Origin: Gemmatimonadota bacterium
GTDB taxonomy: Bacteria > Gemmatimonadota > Gemmatimonadetes > Longimicrobiales > Gaopeijiaceae
Assembly (NCBI GenBank): GCA_007121455.1
Contig: SKKN01000003.1
Location: 203,789-267,788, forward strand
Direction of reading: 5' to 3'
DNA: 64,000 bases
Position 1 is the stretch's first letter. The number at the start of each line of letters is the position of its first letter. Positions 24,532 through 34,000 of the stretch are shown piece by piece. The position numbers and the translations under genes are program-made. The notes beneath the pieces are model-generated. The model was not told the origin of the DNA and did not search any database. It saw only the letters and a program-made list of their open reading frames with translations.

Positions 24532-27146
24532 GGGGTGCTGCGAGTGGAGTGCTTGAACCCTCGCCCCTTCAACCGCTGCTTTGCATTCTCCAGGTCGTCG
24601 ACGAGCAGCACCAGGAGCTCGCCCTCGTCCGCTTCATCGAACGCCCGGTCCACGGCTGCGTGTTCGTCCAACACGATCTCGACGGAACAGCCGCCGACCG
24701 ATTCGGCGCCGTCCTGGACGAGCCCGGCCGCATCGCCCGGTTTGCGGCCCCGCGGATGGGTCTCACACACGAAAAGCAGGTCGTGCATGCCGGCCAGTTG
24801 CACGCCGAGCGCGGAGATGTCCTCGTCCCGGCGATTGCCGGGGGCGCTCGCGACGCAGATGCGGCGGTGGGCGGGAAGGCTGCGTACCAGATCGTCGAGG
24901 GCTTTGAGCGCCGGCACGTTGTGCGCGTAGTCGATCAACACCTTCACGCCGTCCGCATCGATGAGGTTCGTCCGTCCGGGGTTCTGGCCCGGAGTCGGGT
25001 GGAACGTCTGGAGTCCCATCTGGAGGTCCGCGATGCTGAGTCCCAGAGCATGACCGGCCGCGGCCGCAGCGAGGGCGTTCGCGACGTTGAAGCTCGCATG
25101 CCCCTCGAAGGTGATGGGCACGTCGGCGACTGGGATGACCTCGGCTTCTACGTGGCCCTGGCGCATGACGATGGACTCGTCGTGGACCGTGAACGCAACA
25201 CCGTGGCCCTCCACATGCTCGCGCACCGGTTCCGAATCGGGGTCCATGGTAAAGAAGATGATGTCGCCGCGGGCCCACTCCCGGCTCTGCAGAACTCGCG
25301 GATCGTCCGCGTTGAGCACGGCTGTGCCCCCCTCGCGAACTCCGTCGACGACGACGGTCTTGCATCGGGCCAGCTCATCGAGTGTGCGGATGTCGTGTTC
25401 GCCCAGATGGTCGCTCGCGATGTTCAGCACCACACCGACTTCGCACTCGTCAAAGCCGAGCCCACGCCGCATGATGCCGCCGCGTGCGACCTCCAGGACC
25501 GCGTGCTCCACGGTGGACTCCCGCAGCACGGTCTGGGCTCCGACCGGGCCGCTGTAGTCACCGCGCATGATCACGTGGTTGTCGATCTCGATGGTGTCCG
25601 TGCACGCCATGCCGACGTTGCGACCGGAGTGGCGCAGCAGGTGTGAGATGAGGCGGACGGTCGTGGTCTTGCCGTTCGTACCGGTGACCGCCGTGATCGG
25701 GATGCGGCCGGTGCTCTCGCTGTCCGGAAACAACATGTCGACCACGTGCTTGCCGACGTCGCGCCCCTCACCATGGGTCGGCGACAGGTGCATGCGGAAG
25801 CCGGGGCCGGCGTTCACCTCGACGACACCTGCGGGCTGTCCTTCCAGCGGGACCGACAACGATTCGGCCAGCAGGTCGACTCCGATGATGTCGAGCCCGA
25901 TCAGCCGAGCGATCCGCTCGGAGGCGTAGCGCACTTCAGGGTGCACGTCGTCCGTCACGTCCGTCGCCGTTCCGCCGGTGCTCAGGTTGGCCGTGGACTT
26001 GAGCCAGACGATCTCGCCGGTCGGGACCACCGTGTCCAGCGTTATTCCCTGCTGTTCGATCAGGCGGAGCGACTGTTCGTCCACATCGATCTGAGTGAGG
26101 AGGTTCTCATGACCGATGCCTCGCCGGGGATCCCGGTTCTCTTCGTCGACCAACTCCTGAAGCGTGGATGTTCCGTCCCCGATCACGTGTGCCGGACGAC
26201 GGCGGGCTGCGGCCACCATCGTGCCGTCTACGATGAGTAGACGATGGTCTTCGCCCTCGAGGTGCTCCTCGACGATGACCGTTTCGTGGCGATGGTACGC
26301 CGCCTCGTAGGCATCGCGCAGCGCGGCATCGTCACGGATGTCCATGGTCACTCCCCGGCCGTGGTTGCCGACCAGCGGCTTGGTCACGACCGGGTAGCCG
26401 AGGGATCCTGCGGCCTCGAGAGCTTCCTCGACGGAGTAGCATGGCTGCCCCTGCGGGACCGGGATGCCGGCGTCCCCGAGGATCTGCTTGGTCCAGGCCT
26501 TGTCGTCCGCGATGCCGGAGCCGATCAGGCTCGAGCGATGAGTGATCGTCGCCTGGAAGCGCTCCTGTAGGTGGCCGTGGCCGAGTTGGATGTAGCTGTT
26601 CTCCTCGCTCAGACGGACATGGGGGATCCCGCGGGCCCGGGCGGCCTCCACGATCGACGCGGTGGACGGTCCCAGCACGTGCGTGTCCCGCACCTCTTTC
26701 AGCCGCGCGATGATCGCGGGCATGTCGATCTCGTCGCCGTGGAAGAGTCGATCCACCAGATCGACGGCTTCGCGACCGGCCGCCAGGCCGCAAGCCTCGT
26801 CACGGTATCGGTAGACTACATGGTAGATCCCGGGATCATACGAATCGATCGTCTTGCCGTATCCGACCGAGAACCCGATCAGGTTCTGGAGCTCGATCGC
26901 CACGTGCTCGGTGACGTGCCCCGCCCAGGTTCCGCGCTCGAGCCGCTCCAGGAAGCCGCCGGGCCGGCCGACCGAGCATCGGTGCTCCTGCAGGCTGGGA
27001 ATGAGGTCGGTGATGCGATCTGCGATGCCCGGTACCAGGTGGCTCGGTCGCTCGTCGAGCTCCCCGAGATCGAGGCGCATGTAGATCGTCAGGTAGCGGC
27101 TGAAGTAGTTCGGGCCGCGGAGCGCCCTGAGATCGAGTATGTCCAC
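24528..27146 (-). CDS. cphA: Cyanophycin synthetase
   Basis: 872 residues, the usual size for CphA. It polymerises Asp and Arg into multi-L-arginyl-poly-L-aspartate, a nitrogen store. Three modules are visible: the N-terminal domain (1 to about 160, starting LRGPNYFSRYLTIYMRLDLG), an ATP-grasp domain that adds Asp (about 215-475, with VTKPLVGNHGRGVTMDI and VEVNAGPGFRMHL), and a Mur ligase-like domain that adds Arg (from about 480, with the P-loop VTGTNGKTTTVRLISH and a DYAHNVPAL segment). None of the visible nucleotide motifs is broken. The ATG is only 2 bp after the cyanophycinase stop and the stop overlaps iadA by 4 bp. Confidence 0.96.
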   Translation of the reverse strand: MDILDLRALRGPNYFSRYLTIYMRLDLGELDERPSHLVPGIADRITDLIPSLQEHRCSVGRPGGFLERLERGTWAGHVTEHVAIELQNLIGFSVGYGKTIDSYDPGIYHVVYRYRDEACGLAAGREAVDLVDRLFHGDEIDMPAIIARLKEVRDTHVLGPSTASIVEAARARGIPHVRLSEENSYIQLGHGHLQERFQATITHRSSLIGSGIADDKAWTKQILGDAGIPVPQGQPCYSVEEALEAAGSLGYPVVTKPLVGNHGRGVTMDIRDDAALRDAYEAAYHRHETVIVEEHLEGEDHRLLIVDGTMVAAARRRPAHVIGDGTSTLQELVDEENRDPRRGIGHENLLTQIDVDEQSLRLIEQQGITLDTVVPTGEIVWLKSTANLSTGGTATDVTDDVHPEVRYASERIARLIGLDIIGVDLLAESLSVPLEGQPAGVVEVNAGPGFRMHLSPTHGEGRDVGKHVVDMLFPDSESTGRIPITAVTGTNGKTTTVRLISHLLRHSGRNVGMACTDTIEIDNHVIMRGDYSGPVGAQTVLRESTVEHAVLEVARGGIMRRGLGFDECEVGVVLNIASDHLGEHDIRTLDELARCKTVVVDGVREGGTAVLNADDPRVLQSREWARGDIIFFTMDPDSEPVREHVEGHGVAFTVHDESIVMRQGHVEAEVIPVADVPITFEGHASFNVANALAAAAAGHALGLSIADLQMGLQTFHPTPGQNPGRTNLIDADGVKVLIDYAHNVPALKALDDLVRSLPAHRRICVASAPGNRRDEDISALGVQLAGMHDLLFVCETHPRGRKPGDAAGLVQDGAESVGGCSVEIVLDEHAAVDRAFDEADEGELLVLLVDDLENAKQRLKGRGFKHSTRSTP

Positions 27147-27148
27147 GG

Positions 27149-27991
27149 TTACCTCATGAGGCCGGAACGGAGAGTGTCCGGGGAGAGATAGGTTCGTCCG
27201 TCGATATCGTATCCATGCCCGCTGATGAGTGCGTGCATGATGATGTTCTCGATCGCGATGGGTTCGTCCATCTCCAGGTCGGCGACGTTCGAGCTGGCCA
27301 GATTGCGGCTGTCGATCAGGATCACGTGTCCCGAGCCCAGCGCCTCCAGGGTCCGGTTCGGATGGATGATCACTGCGGCGTCCTCACCGAGGCCGACCCC
27401 GAGGTGCTCCGGGTTCGTGGCGCCGACCGCCATCAGTCGCGTGACCCGGCCCCGCGCCAGGAAATGGCTGTCGATGATCATGTTGTCCACGAACCCGAGG
27501 CCCGATGTCATCTTGACCGCGCCCTTCCTCAGCGCATCCGCGGAGCCGCCGTTGTAGATCATCGTCGTCGAGAGCGCCACCGCCCCCGCACTCGTTCCGG
27601 CGACCACTGCCCCGGCCATGAACCGCTCCCGGATCGCTCGGACGATGGCGGATCCGCCCAGCACGTTCGTCAGGCGCAGTTGATCGCCTCCGGTGAAGAA
27701 GATCGCACCGCTCCGCCGGATCACCTCCACGTGTTCCGGATCGGCCGCATGCTGCCGCGTCCGAATGCCCAGCGTCTGGACCCGGCTCGCGCCGAGACGG
27801 CCGAAGGCGGCCGCGTAGGTGGGGACCACCTCGTCCGGAATTCCGCTCGCCGTGGCGATCACCGTCACCTCCGTGTTGCCTTTCGGAGCCAGAGAAAGGA
27901 CACGGGAGAGGATCTCGAGTTCGGATTCCTTGTCTTCGGCGCCGCCGATCGCGACGAGCCTTCCACAGGTATCGGGCCAGGGAGATGCCAT
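27149..27991 (-). CDS. cphB: Cyanophycinase
   Basis: 280-residue serine hydrolase of peptidase family S51 that degrades cyanophycin to beta-Asp-Arg. The start LVAIGGAEDKESELEIL, the segment GAIFFTGGDQLRLTN and the nucleophile elbow VAGTSAGAVALS (catalytic Ser) are standard, as is SGLGFVDNMIIDSHFLARGR. No signal peptide is present, so it works in the cytoplasm on stored granules. It is the first gene of the operon cphB-cphA-iadA-ATP-grasp; having the degradative enzyme first and translationally linked to the synthetase implies simultaneous production and control at the level of activity. The ribosome site is weak. Confidence 0.95.
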   Translation of the reverse strand: MASPWPDTCGRLVAIGGAEDKESELEILSRVLSLAPKGNTEVTVIATASGIPDEVVPTYAAAFGRLGASRVQTLGIRTRQHAADPEHVEVIRRSGAIFFTGGDQLRLTNVLGGSAIVRAIRERFMAGAVVAGTSAGAVALSTTMIYNGGSADALRKGAVKMTSGLGFVDNMIIDSHFLARGRVTRLMAVGATNPEHLGVGLGEDAAVIIHPNRTLEALGSGHVILIDSRNLASSNVADLEMDEPIAIENIIMHALISGHGYDIDGRTYLSPDTLRSGLMR

Positions 27992-28149
27992 ACGGATGTC
28001 TTCGCCGCCTGGAAGGGGCAGCGGGTTTGGAGGATTCTATGAGTACCCGAAAACGAGTGTAACACTTCGTCGTCGAGCGGGCCGGGGGGATGGAGGAAGC
28101 GTGGGGGGGAGAGGGCCGCGACCGGTGGGGCACCGGCCGCGGCTGAAGG

Positions 28150-29205
28150 TCACGGGCGGGCTTCCAGCACCATGAAAGCGGGTGTCTCGGTAGCCCTCCG
28201 GAACCGGGTGAAGCCGGCCTCCTCCACCACACGTCGCAGTTCCGCTTCGCCGGCCTGCGCACCCAGCGCATCATGTCCTCCGCCCTGGGACAGCGCGCTC
28301 GGGGTGCAGACGAAGGTCGACACCGAGTAGAAGGTCCTCCCCCGAACGCTTTCGCCGAGCTCATCGTCGGTGCAGGGCTCGGTGAACATCCAGGTGCCGT
28401 CCGGAGCGAGGGCGCGTCGGATGTGACGGGCGGCGCGGACGGGCCCCCCCCATTCGTGGAGGGCGTTGAAGACACAGATGAGGTCGTACTCTCCTCCTCC
28501 GAAATCCTCGGCGCCGGCGACTTCGAAGGTCACCCGGTCGCCGACCCCCGCCTCTGCGGCCGCCTCGCGGGCGGCGACGATCGAGCCCTCATGATAGTCG
28601 AAGCCCACGAACGTCGAGGCCGGGTATGCCTCCGCCAGCAGGATGAGCGACGCGCCGTACCCGCATCCGATGTCGGCCACCCGTGCCCCCGACACCAGCT
28701 TTTCCTCCACCCCGTCGAGGGCCGGAATCCAGTTGCCCACCAGGTTGGCGCGGTAGACCGGTCCGAAGAAGCGCAAGGTGCCGGAGAACAGGTCTGAATG
28801 ATGCTCGTCCCATCCGATTCCACCATCGTCGGTAAACGCCTGTCGCACGCGCTCGGTATCCTTGTGGACCGAGCTGACCACGAGGGCCCCCCCTGCGACG
28901 AAGGTCGGGCTGGAAGGGTCCGCCAGACAGGCGGCCTGCTCCGGGGTGAGCGAGTACTGCTCGCGGGCCGGGTCGTATTCACAGTACGCGCTCGCCACCT
29001 GGGCGTTGAGCCATTCGCGTACGAGCCGAGGCTGACAGCCGGTGGCCTCGGCGAGCTCGTCGGCGGTCTGGGGGCCGCCTTCCGCCAGCGCCCGGTAGAG
29101 ACCCAGTTGGTCCCCGACCACCACGGTCGCCGCGTGCATGGTGGCGGCCTGATCGGCAGCCCATCGCTCCATGAATGCCTTGAGTTTGTCCTGATCGAGT
29201 GCCAT
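28150..29205 (-). CDS. Winged-helix/class I SAM-dependent methyltransferase
   Basis: 351 residues. The N-terminal third (about 20-95) is a winged-helix domain like that of O-methyltransferases (GLYRALAEGGPQTADELAEA). The SAM domain follows with motif I VADIGCGYGASLILLAEA and then FVGFDYHEGSIVAAREAA and YDLICVFNALHEWG. It resembles the Rv2258c-like group, whose substrates are unknown. GGGAG is 8 bases before the ATG. It starts 13 bp after the FAD oxidoreductase stop, so it is last in the DUF4242, oxidoreductase, methyltransferase operon and may modify the oxidised product. It ends 158 bp before cphB on the same strand. Confidence 0.88.
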   Translation of the reverse strand: MALDQDKLKAFMERWAADQAATMHAATVVVGDQLGLYRALAEGGPQTADELAEATGCQPRLVREWLNAQVASAYCEYDPAREQYSLTPEQAACLADPSSPTFVAGGALVVSSVHKDTERVRQAFTDDGGIGWDEHHSDLFSGTLRFFGPVYRANLVGNWIPALDGVEEKLVSGARVADIGCGYGASLILLAEAYPASTFVGFDYHEGSIVAAREAAAEAGVGDRVTFEVAGAEDFGGGEYDLICVFNALHEWGGPVRAARHIRRALAPDGTWMFTEPCTDDELGESVRGRTFYSVSTFVCTPSALSQGGGHDALGAQAGEAELRRVVEEAGFTRFRRATETPAFMVLEARP

Positions 29206-29218
29206 TCTCGTATTCTCC

Positions 29219-30595
29219 CTATCGGGCCGGCTCGATGTTCTGGTTCACGTGGAAGAGGTTGTCGGGGTCGTACTTCGCCTTGACCCGTTGAAGCCGCTCG
29301 AAGTTCTCACCGTAGGTGGCGCGGATCCGCTCCCCGCCCTCCTCCATCATGAAGTTGATGTAGGCTCCACCCTCGGTGTGCGGATGCAGGGCCGCCCAGT
29401 AATCGCGTGCCCACGTGCTGATTCGGTTCCGGTTTTCCGGCTCCGGGTCTACCCCCGCGATCACCATCGACCACCGCGCGTCCCGGAAGCTCCAGGCGGT
29501 CTCATCGCTGCCGACACGATGTACGGCCCCGTCGATCGGGTAGAGGTGCATCGTCGACTTGGCCGTGGGCACCTCGCCGAAGCGCACGTGCTCGGCGATC
29601 GCCTCGTCGCTCACTTCCCGGACGATGTCGCCCTTCCAGTACCACTCGTCGCCCGGACCGTACAGGGCGTCGAACATCCCCTGCAATGCCGGATACGGCA
29701 TGGGCCCGACGAGCTCGAAGAGTGGGTCGGCCACCTCCCGCGCCGGCTGAATCACTTCGTCGGCAGCCTCTTCCGGACCCGTGCAGCACCACAGGAGGCC
29801 GCAGACCTTCCGGCCATGGATCTTTTCCGGGAAGGGGTCTCCGGCGGGCACTTCGGCCGTGAGGTAGAAGGCATAGACGTCCTCCGGGGCCTGGGGAAGC
29901 CACTCCCGGTACCAGCGAAGCGTGGTCTCCAGCTCCTCGATGGGCCAGAACACTGGCCCGGCGACCACGGTGCTTACCGGGTGCAGCCGGTACTTGAACG
30001 AGGTGACCACACCGAAGTTTCCGCCGCCGCCGCGGAGGGCCCAGAAGAGATCCGGGTTCTCGTCCTCGCTCGCGTGGACCAGACGACCGTCGGCCAGCAC
30101 CACGTCCGCGCTCAGCAGGTTGTCCACGGTCAGCCCGAGCTTGCGGGTCAGGTAGCCGTGGCCCCCGCCGAGGGTCAGTCCGCCCACACCGGTGGTGGAG
30201 ATCACCCCACTCACCGTCGCCAGGCCAAAGGCGTGTGTGGCGTGATCCACGTCCCCCCAGGTGCAACCGGCCTCCACGCGCGCGGTTCTCCGCTCCGGGT
30301 CCACCCGAATTCCCTTCATGGGCGAGAGGTCGATGACGAGCCCATCGTCCACCGATGCGAGGCCGGGGCCGTTGTGGCCTCCACTACGGATCGCGGTGTC
30401 CAGACCCTCCTCGCGGCCGAACCGGACGGCAGCGATCACGTCTCCCACGTTGGCGCAACGGGCGATCATCCGGGGCCGCTTGTCGATCATTCCGTTGTAG
30501 AGGCTGCGTGCTTCGTGGTACTCGGCGTGGTGAGGCTCGATCAGCTCGCCCCTGAGCTGGTCGGAGAGCTGTTGGATGGTCTCGGTTGCCGGCAT
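29219..30595 (-). CDS. FAD-linked oxidoreductase of the berberine bridge enzyme-like family
   Basis: 458 residues with a PCMH-type FAD-binding domain and a BBE C-terminal segment. The FAD-linking His is in IRSGGHNGPGLASVDDG; the FAD domain continues with TGVGGLTLGGGHGYLTRKLG and WALRGGGGNFGVVTSF. The C-terminal end YDPDNLFHVNQNI is the BBE motif. The second covalent Cys seen in bicovalent members (before TVGVGG) is replaced (VISTTGVGG), so the flavin is probably held by His alone. No signal peptide; cytoplasmic. GAGGAGC before the ATG at 30595 rules out the longer open frame. It lies between DUF4242 and methyltransferase genes; substrate unknown. Confidence 0.9.
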   Translation of the reverse strand: MPATETIQQLSDQLRGELIEPHHAEYHEARSLYNGMIDKRPRMIARCANVGDVIAAVRFGREEGLDTAIRSGGHNGPGLASVDDGLVIDLSPMKGIRVDPERRTARVEAGCTWGDVDHATHAFGLATVSGVISTTGVGGLTLGGGHGYLTRKLGLTVDNLLSADVVLADGRLVHASEDENPDLFWALRGGGGNFGVVTSFKYRLHPVSTVVAGPVFWPIEELETTLRWYREWLPQAPEDVYAFYLTAEVPAGDPFPEKIHGRKVCGLLWCCTGPEEAADEVIQPAREVADPLFELVGPMPYPALQGMFDALYGPGDEWYWKGDIVREVSDEAIAEHVRFGEVPTAKSTMHLYPIDGAVHRVGSDETAWSFRDARWSMVIAGVDPEPENRNRISTWARDYWAALHPHTEGGAYINFMMEEGGERIRATYGENFERLQRVKAKYDPDNLFHVNQNIEPAR

Positions 30596-30677
30596 GGAAG
30601 CTCCTCGTGGTGGCGGCCGCGGATGCGGCCTTCGGTGGTGTTCCGTGTCGGGCACCTCTGGATCGACGGTCAGGAGC

Positions 30678-30929
30678 TCATGGCTCCACGAGCTCTCCGG
30701 ACCATACCCGCTCGTGCTCGAGCCTCGCCTGCTGTAAGGCGTCGCGTACCGCACCGGCGTCCGGCGCCTCGAACTCACAGATGAGCCGGCGCCGATCCCG
30801 CGACATATGGCTCCGAATCCATCGGACCCCACTTCTGTCGAGACAGGGCGAGAGGCGGGCGCCCAGTTCGCCGAAGGTCTCGTCGGTGAGGGGTGGGTCG
30901 AAGCTGCGCTCGAGGATCACGTGTGCCAT
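30678..30929 (-). CDS. DUF4242 (nickel-binding ferredoxin-like) protein
   Basis: 83 residues of the DUF4242/SCO4226 family, a small ferredoxin-like fold with a reported nickel-binding member. Typical segments are ILERSFDPPLTDETFGELG, SGVRWIRSHMSRDRRRLICE and FEAPDAGAVRDAL. AGGAG is 7-8 bases before the ATG. It is the first gene of the operon with the FAD oxidoreductase and methyltransferase (82 bp gap to the former) and lies 143 bp after the SARP-like regulator. A second, more distant DUF4242 protein is encoded at 49877. The role is unknown; small proteins of this fold sometimes act as monooxygenases or metal carriers. Confidence 0.85.
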   Translation of the reverse strand: MAHVILERSFDPPLTDETFGELGARLSPCLDRSGVRWIRSHMSRDRRRLICEFEAPDAGAVRDALQQARLEHERVWSGELVEP

Positions 30930-31072
30930 GGTCGATCTCCTTGGTGCTCACGGTGATTTGAATCACGATGCGGCCCCGGCGTTGGAACCGGCGATGTACT
31001 CTGCGTTGGTATTCTGGACGGGCCCGGAGGATGGCCCTCGTCCGGCCTCGCCGGCGCCCGGACCGAGAAGGG

Positions 31073-34000
31073 TCACGGGGTCTTTCCCTCCGCTGCCGCC
31101 CAGGCTTGCTCGATGCCCACGCGGGCTCGGCGTGCAAGGCGATGCTCCGGCTGCGTGATTTCGGGTGTGTTCAGGTGGCGGGCGGCGCTCTCCAGGTCAC
31201 CCTCCATGGCGTCGCAGCGCGCCCAAAGGGCCCGGGCCAACGCCAGAAGGCTGGGCCTCTGCAAGGTCCGAGCGACCTCCAACGCCTCCGCAACCCTCGG
31301 GCGAGCAGCGTCCACATGTCCCTGCTGGAGCTCCACTTCCGCCGCATACGCCTGTACGTGCCCGATCCTCCAGAGGCTGTCGAGCTCCCGGAGGTCGTGG
31401 AGGGCTGCGGTGAGCGCATCCATGCCTCCCGGCCCGTCCTGGGTCAGGTTCTCGCCGATGCGGACCCGCTCGCCGGCGATGGCCCCGAGCCCCCGGGCGA
31501 ATGCCGCCTCCACGGCGTCGTCCATCTGTTCGGCCAGCTTCTCCGTTTCTCGGGCTCGCTCGCGTGCATGGTCGGGCTCGCCCCGGTCCAGCTCCACCAT
31601 GATCATCCGCGTCATGGCGGGCAGCTCCCACCATCGGTCCTTGTGGCGCCTCCCCAGACGGATCACCTGCCGAAAGTCAGCGGAGGCTTTCTCCAGTTCT
31701 CCTTCGTAGTGGTGTAGGAGCGCCCCGGCCAGCGCGACCACGTCGATCTCCTCGCCGTGCTCGGCGGCGAGCCTGAGCGCCTCGGAACCGAGCCGACGCG
31801 CTTCCTCGGGAGCCTGATCCAGAAGGAGGAGGCAGGTCGCGGTTTCAGCCAGCGTTCGAGCGGCCGTAGCGGGCTCTCCATCCCTCCCCGCCTCCGCCGA
31901 GAGCAACGAGTTGCGTCCCGCCTCATCGTATGCTCCTCGCTGGTACTCGAGCTCCATCAGGCACGCGTGGCCGCGGGCCACCGCCTGCCTGAGCCCCTGC
32001 CTTCGGGCCTCTTCCGTGACCTGGCGTATCCGCGCCTCGAGTCCTTCGGGCCGCCCGGCCTCCATGCTCCGGAAGGTGTGGAGCTGCAGGAGACGGATCT
32101 CGAGGGGGATGCGAGCCTCGTCGGGAAGCGTCGCGACCTCGGACAGGCCACGCTCGACCATGGTTGCCGCCTCGTCGAAAGCGAAGACCCAGAGGCATTC
32201 CTCGGCCGCCTCGACGTACGCCCCCGCCGCGACCTCGGACAGGCCGCCCAGCTCCGCGTGATGAGCCACGGCCCCCGGCATTCGACCGCCGCTTCGGTCG
32301 GCGGCATCGAGCGTGCCGGCGATGCTCCGGTGGATCTGGCGGCGCACCGGCTCGGACGGCTGGCCGTATGCGGCCTGCCGAAGGAGGGAGTGCGTGAAGT
32401 CGAATCTGTCGGCCCCCGTCGCCCGGAGGATGCCGGACCGCTCGAGGGAGCCGATCGCCTCCACGATCGCGTGGGTCGGCCGCTCCACCACCTGCACGAG
32501 CGTAGGCACGTCGAAAGCGCGTCCGAGGGCGGCCGCCCAGGGGAGGAGGGAGCGGGCGCCGGGCTCCAGGCGCTCCAGCCGGTCACGAAGCTCCTCCTCG
32601 ATGTTCGCCGGGGTGCGGTGAATGCCTTCCCGCACGGATGAGGCCACGGCCAGCGTAAAGAGGGGGTTACCCTCGCTGGTGGCGAAGATTTGTGTGGGAT
32701 CCAGCTCGGCATCCACGGCGTGGACCAGGGTCTCGGTATCCGAGGCATCCAGTCGCTGGAGGAGCACCCGGACGAGGCGGTCGGTCTCGTCGAGTGACCT
32801 GAGCATGCGGGCCACCGCGGACCCGGAAGCGATTTCCTCGCCTCGGGCCGCGAGGGCGAGCACGAGGGGAGTGGAGGCCAACGTGCGGGTCACGTAATGG
32901 AGGAGCGCGATCGAGGACGTGTCGAGCCACTGGATGTCGTCCAGGACCACGAGGCCGGGCGTCCTCGCTTCCACGACTCGTCGGAGCAGACGGGCCACGG
33001 CATCGAAGAGCTGAGCCCGTTCGGCCGGCCCATCGGGATCGGGCTTCGATCCGGTGTGTTCGAGGAGCCCGGACAATCCGCTACGGGTTTCCCGGTCGAA
33101 CGCACCTTCGGGCACCTGACGGAGCATATCCGCCCAGGGCCCGTACGGACGGACCGCCTCGGTTTCGAACACGGGCCCCGATAGGACCCACCCTCCAGCC
33201 GCCCGCACTTTCTGGACGTATTCCCGGAGGAGTCGGGTCTTTCCGATCCCCGCCTCGCCGACGACGAGGGCCAACCCTCCAGCTTCGTCGGAGAGCGACC
33301 GTTCGATGACCCACACCAGCGACGTCAGCTCGCTCGTCCGACCGACCAGGGGAGGCTCATCGTCTTCGGGCGCCGGGAGGTGTTCAGGGGAGGGAAGCTC
33401 GGCCAGGGCCCCGGCAAGGCCATCCGTGCCGTCGGGATCCGTCGAGCGAGCCACCTTCGTCGTCGGCACCGGGCGGGGTTGGGTCCTCAGCCGGCGGCGA
33501 GCCGATCGAAGCTCGTCGGAAGGCGGGACGCCGAGGTCTTCCGAAAGCATCCGGCGACATCGCTCATACAGCGCCATCCCCTGGTCGACCCGTCCCGCTT
33601 CTGCCAATAGATCCATCGCCGCGATGTACGCTTCTTCGGAGAAGGGGTCGAGGCTCAGTCGGGAGAGAGCGTGGGACAGGGCTTCGTCGGGGTCGTTCCG
33701 GAGTCGACCGGCGAGGGTCGCATGGATCGAGAGGCGCAGGTTCCGGAGGCGCTCACGAGTGCCGAGGCACCAGGCCTCATATTGGTGGCATCCCGGCACG
33801 TCGAGGCCTTCTGCGAAGTCTCCACGAAAGGCGCGGATCGCCTCGCTCAGTGCCTCGGTGGAGGCGGCTGCGGGATCGCCGGAGACCACCGACTGCACGC
33901 GGTGGAGGTCCACGTCCACCGCGTCGACAGCGAGCTCGACCTGGTTCCGACCGGCGCAAATCGGCCGGCGCTCCCCGTCATGCACCACGCCCCGGAGCTT

